Shown: piece by piece, positions 24,107 to 32,868 of the stretch | How positions within the stretch are numbered: position 1 is the first letter of the stretch | How the letters are laid out: each line of letters opens with the position of its first letter | DNA from: Promethearchaeota archaeon | GTDB lineage: Archaea; Asgardarchaeota; Lokiarchaeia; Sigyniarchaeales; SOKP01 | Assembly (NCBI GenBank): GCA_018238625.1 | Contig: JABCSY010000008.1 | Coordinates: 1 to 64,000 of the forward strand | Reading direction: 5' to 3' | DNA length: 64,000 nt | Position numbers and translations under genes: made by a program | The notes under the pieces: model-generated | Databases searched by the model: none | What the model saw: the letters and a program-made list of their open reading frames with translations, nothing else | What the model was told of the DNA's origin: nothing

Positions 24107-24782
24107 GCTTGATAATAAATCGGATATATTGATACTGATTCATTTGATTAAAAGCCCTGATAAAAAATTCCATGTTAATGAATTATATGCATCTCTGAAA
24201 TTGAACCGTAAAATGAAACACGAAGAAGAATATGGTAGAAAAGCAATTGCGAGCTTAATAGGGAACAGGATGATTCGCGAGACTCCTACAGAGATACCTC
24301 TGGAAAAAAAATACCAAATTACAGATAAAGGCGTTAAAGCCTTGAAGATTCATTTTCGGGAGTCTGTTTACAAGTTTCTTTTATGGAAAAAGGAAAAAGA
24401 GTTTACAGTAGAGAATCTACAGGGTTTTTATTCATTTGAAGTTGATCAGGAAATGTTAGTAAAGGTTACAAATGATATTGTTAAAGAAAAGGGAATAATT
24501 CGAACCATTCATTCTAACGATGGAGAACTCAAATTTGTAATTACAGAAAAGGGACAAAAAGAAAGAGAGAGGGAAACTCGTAGAACTCTTAGTGGAATAC
24601 GTCGTAAAGCTAAAAAAAAGGAAAGCTCTAAAACTTTTTATGTGGATGAGGTAGGTCTGGGTGGTCAAGTAGTAAGAAGTTATTCTACATCAAAAGGTGA
24701 ACTCAAATGGGTTATAATATGTATTGCTGTCTTTACAGTTGTTGCTATCCTTGCACTCGTACTTATGACAGAGTTTCGGTAA
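24105..24782 (+). CDS. Membrane-anchored winged-helix protein
   Basis: A 225-aa protein. Residues 8-75 form a winged helix (LILIHLIKSPDKKFHVNELY, GRKAIASLIGNRMIRETPTE, KKYQITDKGVKAL), and residues 85-145 a second similar unit (RESVYKFLLWKKEKEFTVEN to ELKFVITEKGQKER). A basic region (RRTLSGIRRKAKKKE) leads to one C-terminal membrane helix (WVIICIAVFTVVAILALVLM). Such tail-anchored DNA-binding proteins occur in archaea, where they may link a membrane signal to transcription; the ligand is unknown. The start overlaps the second copy of the duplicated leader. Confidence 0.7.
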   Translation: MLDNKSDILILIHLIKSPDKKFHVNELYASLKLNRKMKHEEEYGRKAIASLIGNRMIRETPTEIPLEKKYQITDKGVKALKIHFRESVYKFLLWKKEKEFTVENLQGFYSFEVDQEMLVKVTNDIVKEKGIIRTIHSNDGELKFVITEKGQKERERETRRTLSGIRRKAKKKESSKTFYVDEVGLGGQVVRSYSTSKGELKWVIICIAVFTVVAILALVLMTEFR

Positions 24783-24941
24783 AGTTTTATGGATGAGTTG
24801 AAGCGCCCATTTTCGGTGTTAGATTATGAATCAATCGATGAAAATCTTTCATAATATATCCCTGGTGGGGACAATCCGTCCTATGTTATTAGGTCGTCAA
24901 TATAATTCCTTAACTCCTCAAATTTCTCAACTTTATCATAC

Positions 24942-25637
24942 CTAAATTATATCTAAAATTCGAGATATCTCTCTGGCGTAAATTATCGCACCTTTGCTAT
25001 TGAGGTGTCCGCCGTCTATAGTCAACATCAACTGTCTTTTCCTACTTATTTTTTCTACCCAGTTCACTCTTTTTGATCTAAAATAATCTAAAGGTAAGTT
25101 TAAAGGATGATCCATTAGATTATAACCAGATATGCTTTTTCTTAATATCTTATCAAAAAATGGACTTACATCTGCTACATATGCTCCATGTTTAGAACCA
25201 ACTTCCTTAATTTGATCGTTAACTAATCTTCTTTTTTGGTTTATCGAAGAATTTAAGTCTTCTCCTAAGCAACTTAAGGTAGTTATTATTATCTTTGCTT
25301 TGCTATGCAAACTTATCGTTCTTAATCCTTTATCATACAAGTCTTTTATCTTGTTTAATGGAGTTACTTTTCTAATGCTTGTGAAATTCCACTTTTTTTT
25401 GACATAAGGTAAGAAAAGATCGTTGTGCCCAGCTTCAATTACTATTATATCGTAATTTTCAGTATGTGTTTTCAAAATTTTTAAAAGTCTCGTAAAAATT
25501 CCAGATATGGTATCTCCACCGCGTCCATGATTTTTACACCGAAATTCAGGGAAATAATGTTGAATTATATCTACATATCCGATTCCTATTTTACCCTCAG
25601 TAATGCTATCGCCAATAAAAAGTATTTTTTTGGTCAT
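24942..25637 (-). CDS. SGNH/GDSL-family hydrolase
   Basis: A 231-aa esterase-like protein. The four family blocks are visible: IGDSITEG (catalytic Ser), KNHGRGGDTI (Gly), IEAGHNDLFL (Asn) and TIDGGHLNSKGA (catalytic Asp-x-x-His). No signal peptide, so it acts in the cytoplasm on an ester or acetyl group that cannot be named. It follows the EamA transporter gene by only 6 bases on the same strand, which suggests that the transported compound and the hydrolysed one are related. Confidence 0.88.
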   Translation of the reverse strand: MTKKILFIGDSITEGKIGIGYVDIIQHYFPEFRCKNHGRGGDTISGIFTRLLKILKTHTENYDIIVIEAGHNDLFLPYVKKKWNFTSIRKVTPLNKIKDLYDKGLRTISLHSKAKIIITTLSCLGEDLNSSINQKRRLVNDQIKEVGSKHGAYVADVSPFFDKILRKSISGYNLMDHPLNLPLDYFRSKRVNWVEKISRKRQLMLTIDGGHLNSKGAIIYAREISRILDII

Positions 25638-25643
25638 CTCAAT

Positions 25644-26588
25644 TCATAATATATTTTTTTCGTAATTAATTACGAGCACAGCAACTAACACAATAACTCC
25701 ACCAACCATATTCCATAGTAGGATAGTTTCAGTTCTGTTTAAAAGCATTGAAAATAGTAGAGTTAAAAACGGTTCTAAATACAAGAAAGAAGCTCCTTTC
25801 GAAGATTTAAGCTCCTTTTGTGATTTCTGCCAGATGAAATACCCGATAATATAACAGCCAATACCCAAATATATTCCTGATAGGAAAACATAAATATTAA
25901 AAAAATTATGGATAAAAATGAGCAATTCCTTATTTAATATTACGATAATGAACAACTCTATAGTCCCAAAATAAGCGATGTATTTTAAGGTTTTGAAATT
26001 TGGTTTATTTCTTATAATTCTTTTTGTTATTATTGAATAAAACGCCCATGTTATTGGCGTCATAAGAGCGTATAAATAGCCTAAGAAGTTAGGCGTTGTT
26101 GGAGTAAGCGTTCGTAAATCTCCTCCCGTAACTAATAAAAAACCACCTACGGTTGCAATAGCAAAACCCAGGATTTTAACCTTAGTCAACCTTTCTTTAA
26201 AAAAGATTAAAGCTAAAAATGTTATTACTACTGGGGATAAAAGGCACACAAAAAAAGCGGGTAAAGAGGGTCCAATTAATTCTATTGCAGAATATTGAGC
26301 GCCAAAGAAAAGTAAAATACCACAAAAGCTTGCGATAATTAAATATATCCATTCCTTTCTTGTGTATCGAAGATTTTCTTTTTTCTTATTCTTGCGGTAT
26401 TTATCAACCTGTCTTTTTCGATTAATAAGAAAATATAGATCAGCAATAATAAATACCAGTGATACTATTAGAAATCGGGTTAACGCAATAGACATAGGTG
26501 GAATAAATTGCAGTGCAATATCCACTAGAACAAATGAGAAACTCCAGATAATAATCATTACGATTAATAACGCGTAAATTATTAACAT
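25644..26588 (-). CDS. EamA/DMT-superfamily transporter
   Basis: A 314-aa protein with ten membrane helices in two EamA halves. The N-terminus reads IIWSFSFVLVDIALQFIPPM with ALTRFLIVSLVF; the end of the first half has ERLTKVKILGFAIATVGGFLLV, and the second half has YALMTPITWAFYSIITKRI and YLEPFLTLLFSMLL before the last helix. Members export amino acids, nucleosides or other metabolites. It is the first gene of a two-gene unit with the SGNH hydrolase. A charged loop (RKRQVDKYRKNKKKENLRY) separates the second and third helices, longer than usual. Confidence 0.9.
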   Translation of the reverse strand: MLIIYALLIVMIIIWSFSFVLVDIALQFIPPMSIALTRFLIVSLVFIIADLYFLINRKRQVDKYRKNKKKENLRYTRKEWIYLIIASFCGILLFFGAQYSAIELIGPSLPAFFVCLLSPVVITFLALIFFKERLTKVKILGFAIATVGGFLLVTGGDLRTLTPTTPNFLGYLYALMTPITWAFYSIITKRIIRNKPNFKTLKYIAYFGTIELFIIVILNKELLIFIHNFFNIYVFLSGIYLGIGCYIIGYFIWQKSQKELKSSKGASFLYLEPFLTLLFSMLLNRTETILLWNMVGGVIVLVAVLVINYEKNIL

Positions 26589-26668
26589 TTTGAAAAGATT
26601 ATTTAATCAATATTTTATATTTGCATTATTTTATTATATTATTAAATTAAGAAGCATAATTATTTTTT

Positions 26669-27268
26669 TTGGCAAGCAAAGTTTTGAAAGAATTTAGTTA
26701 TTCCATCAATTTGGCTCTTGTTGGAGCAGAAGATTCTAAAAAAAGGATCTTTTTAGATTATTTAAAGGAGATTTCCTTAAAATTTTCTTCGGAAGACTTA
26801 ATTTGGAAGTTTTTCTTTCTATTTGAGGATATTCCTATAAATCTAAAAGTCATTCTTGCAGATAGTTTTGAGGATTTAATTAGTAAGAAAATTCCCTTTA
26901 AGAGATTTGACGCAATAATAATTGCAGCAAATATTTACAATGATAAATCGATTAATATTATTAATATTGAAAATTATACGACATTTTCTCAACGCTTTAT
27001 GTTCGATGGCATATCTGTTTTAGCAGGAATTGATCCTTTTTTAATCTTAAAAAATAAACCTCTAATTGAAAGGAGAATAAATGAATTTAGTTTAATCCAT
27101 AAAACAAGAGAACTCGAACTTTTATATTGTTTTAAAATTCAAAACCTACAAAGAGATGTTAAAGATGTATTCGATAAAATTTTAAACGATATACATTTCA
27201 AATTAGAATTTTTAAACCCAGAGTTATTTGAACGAGCAAAGGCTTACGGAAGAATTCTTTCTAAGTAG
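26669..27268 (+). CDS. Degenerate Ras-like GTPase candidate
   Basis: A 199-aa protein started by TTG at 26669. The layout follows a small GTPase: strand and loop LALVGAEDSKKRIFLDYL (residues 16-31) in the P-loop position, FDAIIIAANIYNDKS near the third strand, and LLYCFKIQNLQRDVKDVFDKIL in the place of the SAK loop and last helix. But the P-loop lacks the GK[ST] triad, and no NKxD motif is seen, so GTP binding is doubtful. Asgard archaea carry many Ras-family proteins, some decayed. A non-GTPase alpha/beta protein remains possible. Confidence 0.4.
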   Translation: MASKVLKEFSYSINLALVGAEDSKKRIFLDYLKEISLKFSSEDLIWKFFFLFEDIPINLKVILADSFEDLISKKIPFKRFDAIIIAANIYNDKSINIINIENYTTFSQRFMFDGISVLAGIDPFLILKNKPLIERRINEFSLIHKTRELELLYCFKIQNLQRDVKDVFDKILNDIHFKLEFLNPELFERAKAYGRILSK

Positions 27269-27428
27269 ATTGAATTGTGTAAGATAGGTAACTAAATCAA
27301 CGACCAAACTAAGTAAATAATATAAGGATACATTTTAGATATGAAAAACAAGTTAACTTATTATTCTTGAATTTATTAAGAAACTTAGCACCAAAATAAA
27401 AATGTTTATTTTTTAGAGTTGAAATTAA

Positions 27429-27617
27429 ATGGGAGAAGATAACTTACTGACAATTGAAAAAACTGAAGGCAGACGAATATGTCCATCCTGCAGTGAAGAA
27501 CATAAAAATTTGATTCACGAGTCGACTGACAAAACAAATATTATAAACGATTATCCCAGAGTATACGGTAAGAAATATCGTTGTGGAAGATGTGGTCAAG
27601 AGTGGCGTGAAAAATGA
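27429..27617 (+). CDS. 62-aa zinc-ribbon protein
   Basis: A short protein with two knuckles, RICPSCSEEH (Cys18, Cys21) and RCGRCGQEWREK (Cys52, Cys55), joined by a conserved run with KTNIINDYPRVYGKKY. The same arrangement is found as the last third of the 173-aa protein at 59964 (EGRRLCPICD, IYGKKYTCSGCGTVWKEK), so the two share a domain. The spacing is that of a four-cysteine zinc ribbon of the transcription-factor or RNA-polymerase type. Target unknown. It is monocistronic. Confidence 0.75.
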   Translation: MGEDNLLTIEKTEGRRICPSCSEEHKNLIHESTDKTNIINDYPRVYGKKYRCGRCGQEWREK

Positions 27618-27784
27618 ACCTAATTCTGTAAAACTTTTTATTATTCCTTTTTTTGAGAACTTTGCTTTTAAAATAAATAGTTAAATAGCAAAAAATCTAA
27701 TATAAATATCAAACAAAAAAATTAATCTTGTCTAATTATAAACTAACAGAAATGGGACAATATTTGATTTTTTTAGCATAATAT

Positions 27785-28474
27785 ATGGATATAGCAAGAT
27801 TCATTCAAGTTTTTATAGTTCAAGGGTTAACCGGTTTATTTTATCTGTTTATAGCGTATAGAATTTTAAAGAGAGAATCGAAAGGACCTAACCTTATATT
27901 AAGTGGATTTTATTTATCTGTGGCTTTTGCTGTTATTATAAATGTGATTTACGCGTTCATTTTAGTAGAATTCGTTGTCCATATACTACACTTTTTAACT
28001 TACTATCTGCTGTGCCTTTCTTTAATCTTCTTACTCATTTTTGTATTATTAGTTGACAAATCGGACAAGGTTATAACTCCCAAAATTCAATTAGTATTAA
28101 TAATTTCATTTGGCGTTCTTTTACTTGGCCTATGGTTTATACCAGACGGTATTGTAATTAATGCAAGTACGGATTGGAAACCCGAGTGGAGTTGGCCTTT
28201 CTTAACCTATAGTTTTATTATTTGTAGCTCGATAGCTATTGTTCCTACAACTTATTTTTCTTTAAAACTATATTTTAAATTCGAGTACAAGGAATTAAAG
28301 AAGAGATGGAAGTATTTTTTAGTTGGTATTTTCGCATATTTCTTTTTATTTTGTGGTACTACAATCTCCAATACATTAGCCGACCCAACTTTTAGGTTAA
28401 TATGGTCTCTCGCATCGTTACCGGTGCTTATTTTTCTGTACTTTGTTTATTATGGCGTTGCGAAGCAATTTTAA
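27785..28474 (+). CDS. Stand-alone 7TM protein (paralogue 1)
   Basis: A 229-aa integral membrane protein with seven hydrophobic segments at about 7-26, 34-58, 61-91, 99-118, 138-162, 171-193 and 202-225. Basic loops (RILKRESKG, KELKKRWKY) alternate with less charged ones, fixing an N-out or N-in topology that I cannot decide. A tryptophan-rich stretch before helix five (STDWKPEWSWPF) is shared with the next gene. The shape resembles the sensor part of 7TM histidine kinases, but no output domain follows. Function unknown; a ligand-binding receptor or a transporter subunit are both open. Confidence 0.75.
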   Translation: MDIARFIQVFIVQGLTGLFYLFIAYRILKRESKGPNLILSGFYLSVAFAVIINVIYAFILVEFVVHILHFLTYYLLCLSLIFLLIFVLLVDKSDKVITPKIQLVLIISFGVLLLGLWFIPDGIVINASTDWKPEWSWPFLTYSFIICSSIAIVPTTYFSLKLYFKFEYKELKKRWKYFLVGIFAYFFLFCGTTISNTLADPTFRLIWSLASLPVLIFLYFVYYGVAKQF

Positions 28475-28544
28475 TATTATTTCTATTTTTTACCATTCAA
28501 AAAATTACAAATTAAATTTTTTACTCCTCAATACAAATCAGATT

Positions 28545-28582
28545 TAAATAGGAAAAATACAATTAAATAGGAAAAATACAAT
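28545..28582. repeat. Perfect 19-bp tandem repeat in the leader of 7TM paralogue 2
   Basis: TAAATAGGAAAAATACAAT occurs twice head to tail (28545-28563 and 28564-28582), between the two 7TM genes and 68 bases before the start of the second. It could be a slipped-strand duplication or two binding sites spaced by roughly two helical turns. Confidence 0.85.
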
Positions 28583-28650
28583 TATATGTTATCAAAATTA
28601 AAAAATTAAAAAATTTCAAACAATAAAAAAAATTCAAGTGAAGTCAAAAA

Positions 28651-29373
28651 ATGACTCTTTATGAAATGTCACCGGCTCGTATTATAACTGTATATGCAGC
28701 ACAAGGTTTTATGTGTCTTTTTTTCCTTTTTTTGGCCTACAAAATTCTCAAAAGAGATAGAAAACGACTAAACTTAATCTTTTCAGGGTTTTATATATCT
28801 CCCGCTATTGGATTTATTATAAATTTTATTTATGCCCCTCTTACCGATGTATCTGTTGTGCTAATGCTAAACTTTCTCACTAACTTCTTTATCTTCTATG
28901 CTGTAATATTTATTGTAGTTTTTAATTTAATTCTTTTAAAATCTGAAAAGGCAATTACGTCAAAGAAGCAACTAACAATTCTCATTTTGTACGGTATTGC
29001 TATGTTTTCAATGATAGGATTTTTATTATATCCTGTTCCTGGTTTTGGTGTTACTTTTAACGCAAATTGGAGCCCTATTTGGAGCGCCCCATTCTTCTTA
29101 TATCTTGTAGTAATCGAAACTATTGGAACATTTCCAGCACTTTATCTATCATTTCAGGTTTATAAGAAATTTGAAGATGAGCAAATAAAAAAGAAGTGGA
29201 AATTCTTTATATTCGGATTATGCTCAATTTTTATCTTTATGTATGGAATTTTTATTTCTAACGCTTTAAATATTGACATCTTTAGAACCGTAATAGGATT
29301 AGTAGGCTTGATATTAGCTCTTATAGGCGCTTATATGATGTACTATGGAGTGGGACGTCAAATAGAAAAATAA
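28651..29373 (+). CDS. Stand-alone 7TM protein (paralogue 2)
   Basis: A 240-aa paralogue of the preceding gene. It keeps seven hydrophobic segments, the loop AYKILKRDRKRLNLIFSGFY (compare AYRILKRESKGPNLILSGFY upstream), the tryptophan-rich stretch NANWSPIWSAPF, the basic loop FEDEQIKKKWKFF before helix six, and the ending YMMYYGVGRQ (YFVYYGVAKQ upstream). Identity is spread over the whole length, so the pair arose by tandem duplication. Each gene has its own leader. Function unknown. Confidence 0.75.
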   Translation: MTLYEMSPARIITVYAAQGFMCLFFLFLAYKILKRDRKRLNLIFSGFYISPAIGFIINFIYAPLTDVSVVLMLNFLTNFFIFYAVIFIVVFNLILLKSEKAITSKKQLTILILYGIAMFSMIGFLLYPVPGFGVTFNANWSPIWSAPFFLYLVVIETIGTFPALYLSFQVYKKFEDEQIKKKWKFFIFGLCSIFIFMYGIFISNALNIDIFRTVIGLVGLILALIGAYMMYYGVGRQIEK

Positions 29374-29544
29374 TTTTTATTAAAATCTTTCCTTTTTTTT
29401 ATCATCTCAAATTTTATCTTTTAGTATTGCAATTAATTATTATAGATAAATTCAAAATTAGCGTAAGTTAAAATTCATTTTAATTCATTCAAGTAGTAAT
29501 ATTTATCATTCTTAAGTGTAATAATACATATAAAAGTGTTTTTT

Positions 29545-29892
29545 ATGTCTAGTGAGCTCGAACGGGTTAGAGGTGTTGGACCAATAGCTGCTATAAACCT
29601 CAATAAAGCAGGTGTGAATACAATTGAAGAGGTCGCAAACTCTACAACCGAACAGCTAGCATGGATTAAGGGCATTGGTATCATCTCGGCGAAAAAAATA
29701 ATAGAAAACGCAAATGAATTACTTCAACTAGAGAAAAGCATCCAGAAAGTTTTAGATTCCATAAAAGAGAACTTTGTAAAAAACTGTCCAAAATGCGGCG
29801 GGGATATGAAAAGCAAATATATTATTCTTGGACCTGATAGGCGAATAAAAGCAAAACAATGTACTGTTTGTAAGTTTTATTTACCTGAATAA
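29545..29892 (+). CDS. Helix-hairpin-helix protein with C-terminal zinc ribbon
   Basis: A 115-aa protein. Residues 3-53 hold two helix-hairpin-helix motifs (VRGVGPIAAINLNKAGVNTI and AWIKGIGIISAKKIIENANE), the non-specific DNA-binding module of RuvA, ERCC1 and Rad51 paralogues. The C-terminus has CPKCGGDM and, 24 residues on, CTVCKFYLPE, a four-cysteine zinc ribbon. The ATG at 29545 is preferred over a GTG nine bases upstream. It probably binds branched or single-stranded nucleic acid; no enzyme domain is present. Confidence 0.8.
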   Translation: MSSELERVRGVGPIAAINLNKAGVNTIEEVANSTTEQLAWIKGIGIISAKKIIENANELLQLEKSIQKVLDSIKENFVKNCPKCGGDMKSKYIILGPDRRIKAKQCTVCKFYLPE

Positions 29893-29918
29893 TCTTGTTC
29901 AATTAAAAAAGTCAAGGC

Positions 29919-30878
29919 TTACATTCCTAATCCAAATAGAAATACGAAGGCCATAGCATAAAGGAATATAAAAAATATTCCCGCTTTTTTGTCCATTTTT
30001 TTTCTGGCTGCTACTACAACAATTACAATTATACTAACAAAGAGCGTATATAAAACCGTAGGTACCGCTAATTCTGCTGAGACCGCTTGAGGGAAGAAGA
30101 CCTGGCCAATACCTATAGATAAAGTAGAATCTACTATACAAGACCCGACTATATCTCCAATTGCAATGGAATGATGCCCGTGACGAAGGGCGTGTACGTC
30201 AACGACGAGTTCTGGTAGCGATGTTCCTATTGAGAGTATGAAGAAACTAATGATATATTCGTGAATACTTAGAGCTTGCGATATATAAATAACAGATTCT
30301 ACGATGGCATAGGAGCCAATTGTGACGCCCCCAAAACCAATTGCAGCAAACAAAAGTAGAAATTTTTTACTCTTCGTTGGTTGCGTCGTTTCTATCAATT
30401 CTACCCTGTGCATTATACTCTCCTTATTAGCGTTAAATATCAACCAAAAATAAATTACAAGGCTGAAAACCATAAATAGCGCGTTTAAACGAGTAATGTA
30501 TCCTTTCTCAACAACAGAAAAGATCAATAATAAAGACAGAACTTCGCAAGAACCTAATATAATTATGTCCTTTCTATTAACATGAAACGCACCACAAATT
30601 AGTGGCAGAAGTCCAAAAACTAAAGTGAGTTGCGTGAGATCTGAACCAACAGAATCTCCTACGTCGATATCTCCGTGACCTAAAGAACATGAAATAATTG
30701 AATTAAAAATTTCAGAAATATCAGTGCCTATGGAGACTAAAGTCACTCCAATTATTAATGGTGATATCCCTAAGGCTGTTGCAAGTAAAGCTGAGTTTTT
30801 TACGGCAAATTGACTAGAAAAGATTATAACAACAACTCCTCCTATGAGAATAAAAAAAGCTACGATTATTTCAAACAT
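29919..30878 (-). CDS. Sodium/calcium exchanger (CaCA family)
   Basis: A 319-aa protein with ten membrane helices arranged as two inverted repeats. Each repeat has the alpha motif: GTDISEIFNSIISCSLGHGD in the first and SIGTSLPELVVDVHALRHGH with GDIVGSCIVDSTLSIG in the second. The acidic residues in the middle of these motifs bind the cation. The length is typical of prokaryotic YrbG-like exchangers. It would export Ca2+ using a Na+ gradient. No functional link to its neighbours is evident. Confidence 0.92.
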   Translation of the reverse strand: MFEIIVAFFILIGGVVVIIFSSQFAVKNSALLATALGISPLIIGVTLVSIGTDISEIFNSIISCSLGHGDIDVGDSVGSDLTQLTLVFGLLPLICGAFHVNRKDIIILGSCEVLSLLLIFSVVEKGYITRLNALFMVFSLVIYFWLIFNANKESIMHRVELIETTQPTKSKKFLLLFAAIGFGGVTIGSYAIVESVIYISQALSIHEYIISFFILSIGTSLPELVVDVHALRHGHHSIAIGDIVGSCIVDSTLSIGIGQVFFPQAVSAELAVPTVLYTLFVSIIVIVVVAARKKMDKKAGIFFIFLYAMAFVFLFGLGM

Positions 30879-31177
30879 TAAATTACATCCTCTTTATAAA
30901 ATATTCCGTTGTATCGTAAATCCCAAAATAGAATTCATCAAGAAATACCAACTAAGTTTATCGGTCTAACTTGAATTAGCGTCTAAAAACATTTTTGAAT
31001 AAATGATATTGCAGCTTAATTTTCGAGATTAATTGAATAAAAATTCAAATTATTTAAAGTAGTGTACCATTCATCATTTAGCTGTAAATTATTTAAATAT
31101 TATCTTTTTTCTTTGCAAAAATTACTTGGTTAAAAATTGACTTTAATTTCAGTAAAAACTTCTTGATTTTACTTCTT

Positions 31178-31930
31178 TCATAGTCTTTGGATTAATTCTG
31201 ACATTATTTCTCCTCCATTACCTCTTAAAAAGAGATCAGCAATATTATCCATTGCGGTACGCTCTCGATTTACGAAGATTACTTTTGCTCCACTTTCTTT
31301 CGCGATAGAAGGTAAAAGGTTTGCTGGGGATATCAGTAAAGAGCTTCCTATCATCAGAAAACAATCACAAGATCTACAAGCGTTCATTGCTCTTTCTATC
31401 ACGCTTGGGCGCAATGGTTCTCCAAATAGCACTACTTTTGGTTTTATATACCCACTACATTCACAAACGGGATATTTAACGCTCTTAGTCTCAACTTCTT
31501 CAAATAGAAATTCTTTTTTACACCTAATACACTCTAATTTTTCATAAGAACCGTGTAATTCGTAAATTGGTAGATTAGTATAAGTTCCACTTCCCGCGCG
31601 TTTATGTAGTACGTCTACATTTTGAGTGATTATTGCAATCATTTTTCCTAGCTTTTCCAGCTCAACAATCGCGTAATGAATTTGATTCGGCTTCGCGTTA
31701 ACTACGATGTCGACTAATTCGTTGTGCATAGTCCAGAACTTGCTCGGATCTTCTAGAAAGTAGCGGTAGCTCGCATAAATCGAAGGGTCGTAGCGAGACC
31801 ACAAACCCCCCTCGCTTCTAAAGTCTGCGATTCCAGATTCAGTTGAAGCTCCTGCTCCCGTAAACACAACGATTTTCTCGGAATTCTTTACGATTTCAGT
31901 TGCTTTCTTTAGGCTTTCTTCATTAGACAT
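31178..31930 (-). CDS. Sir2-family NAD-dependent protein deacylase (sirtuin)
   Basis: A 250-aa sirtuin. TGAGASTESGIADFRSEGG is the NAD-binding start, ITQNVDVLHKRAGS the ribose loop, His126 in ELHGSYE the catalytic base, and Cys134, Cys137, Cys156 and Cys158 bind zinc. GSSLLISPANLLP and VNRERTAMD close the Rossmann part. The spacing of the second zinc pair is C-x-C rather than C-x-x-C, as in several archaeal and class III-like members. It removes acyl groups from lysines; in archaea Alba is a classic target, and an Alba gene lies at 57366. The PIG-L gene lies 26 bases upstream on the same strand. Confidence 0.93.
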   Translation of the reverse strand: MSNEESLKKATEIVKNSEKIVVFTGAGASTESGIADFRSEGGLWSRYDPSIYASYRYFLEDPSKFWTMHNELVDIVVNAKPNQIHYAIVELEKLGKMIAIITQNVDVLHKRAGSGTYTNLPIYELHGSYEKLECIRCKKEFLFEEVETKSVKYPVCECSGYIKPKVVLFGEPLRPSVIERAMNACRSCDCFLMIGSSLLISPANLLPSIAKESGAKVIFVNRERTAMDNIADLFLRGNGGEIMSELIQRL

Positions 31931-31956
31931 TAAATCACAATAATAAATAATCTATT

Positions 31957-32640
31957 TTAAAAATTATAATATGTTCCAATATCGGCAAAAGTATATCTAG
32001 CATAAGTCCAAGTTCGTATTTTCCGTATAAATCGCGCGAATAATTTCCACGTCCATTTGATCTTTGCCTGGGATTGATATATATTTAACCATTCCTTCAG
32101 AACCTCTGCTTTGACATCATCGATGGTGTATTCAAATTGCAGATCCTTCGAATCTTCCTGAAATTTACCGTAGGAGGGAATAAAATAAACAAAGTATTCA
32201 ATATCTGCTAAGTTAAGTTCTTTCGCAGCGCCTACGGCTATATCGTGAGTAGCTTGATGGTCCGCGTGAAAGTTGTGAGTGCTTGGTAAAACCAATCTAT
32301 CGACACCTTTAATAATTGGCATTGCTTTTTCGATCCCTTCTTTTACATATTTCTGTCCGTCGGCATCGTGAAAATTAAATAAATGATGATTTTGATGAGG
32401 AAGCCCCAAAAATTCAATTGCATTTTTTGCTTCATTTGTCCTCATTTTGGCAACATCATCTTCGGTCATTTTGGCAACATCTTCGGAATACACATCGTTT
32501 CCAGATCTATAGCACGCTCTTCCGTCAGTGACGGTAATGATATGGATATCGTGTGTGTTTTCTTTAATCCATTCAAGGAGAATAGGGCCGGGTCCGAATA
32601 ACAAATCGTCCGGATGAGGTTCAAAAATAACGATCTTCAA
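31957..32640 (-). CDS. PIG-L/LmbE-family deacetylase
   Basis: A 227-aa zinc-dependent N-deacetylase. IFEPHPDDLLFG holds the PHPDD zinc motif (His9, Asp11, Asp12), and HNFHADHQATHD gives the H-x-x-H part near the middle. The start is taken as TTG at 32640, because GGAG at 32647-32650 then lies about 7 bases upstream; an in-frame TTG at 32652 would consume that motif. Family members remove acetyl groups from N-acetylglucosamine conjugates or similar. The Sir2 gene follows after 26 bases. Confidence 0.88.
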   Translation of the reverse strand: MKIVIFEPHPDDLLFGPGPILLEWIKENTHDIHIITVTDGRACYRSGNDVYSEDVAKMTEDDVAKMRTNEAKNAIEFLGLPHQNHHLFNFHDADGQKYVKEGIEKAMPIIKGVDRLVLPSTHNFHADHQATHDIAVGAAKELNLADIEYFVYFIPSYGKFQEDSKDLQFEYTIDDVKAEVLKEWLNIYQSQAKIKWTWKLFARFIRKIRTWTYARYTFADIGTYYNF

Positions 32641-32868
32641 TATAAACTCCAAATTAAGTTTTAAATAGTTCTTTGACTAACAATATAATTAAATTTGTAA
32701 TAAAAGTTTTTAAAATTTCAACAATAAACAAGTAAGAGAAAATAAATTTCGAGGTTAATTAAACAATATTTAAATGAGATATTGTATAAATTAACTTAAA
32801 ATTTAAACCAATTGATAATTAAAAGATTTAGGATTTTAAATTAAAACTTAAATATGTAGTGAATAATA

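Noticed and set aside
24783-24941. Comparatively GC-rich intergenic stretch that could hold a small RNA or tRNA
   Set aside because: No cloverleaf pairing, T-loop consensus or strong hairpin could be made out by eye; an Infernal or tRNAscan-SE run would decide.
30879-31177. 299-base gap between the CaCA exchanger and Sir2 genes
   Set aside because: Looked for small genes, repeats and palindromes; nothing convincing was found beyond AT-rich sequence.
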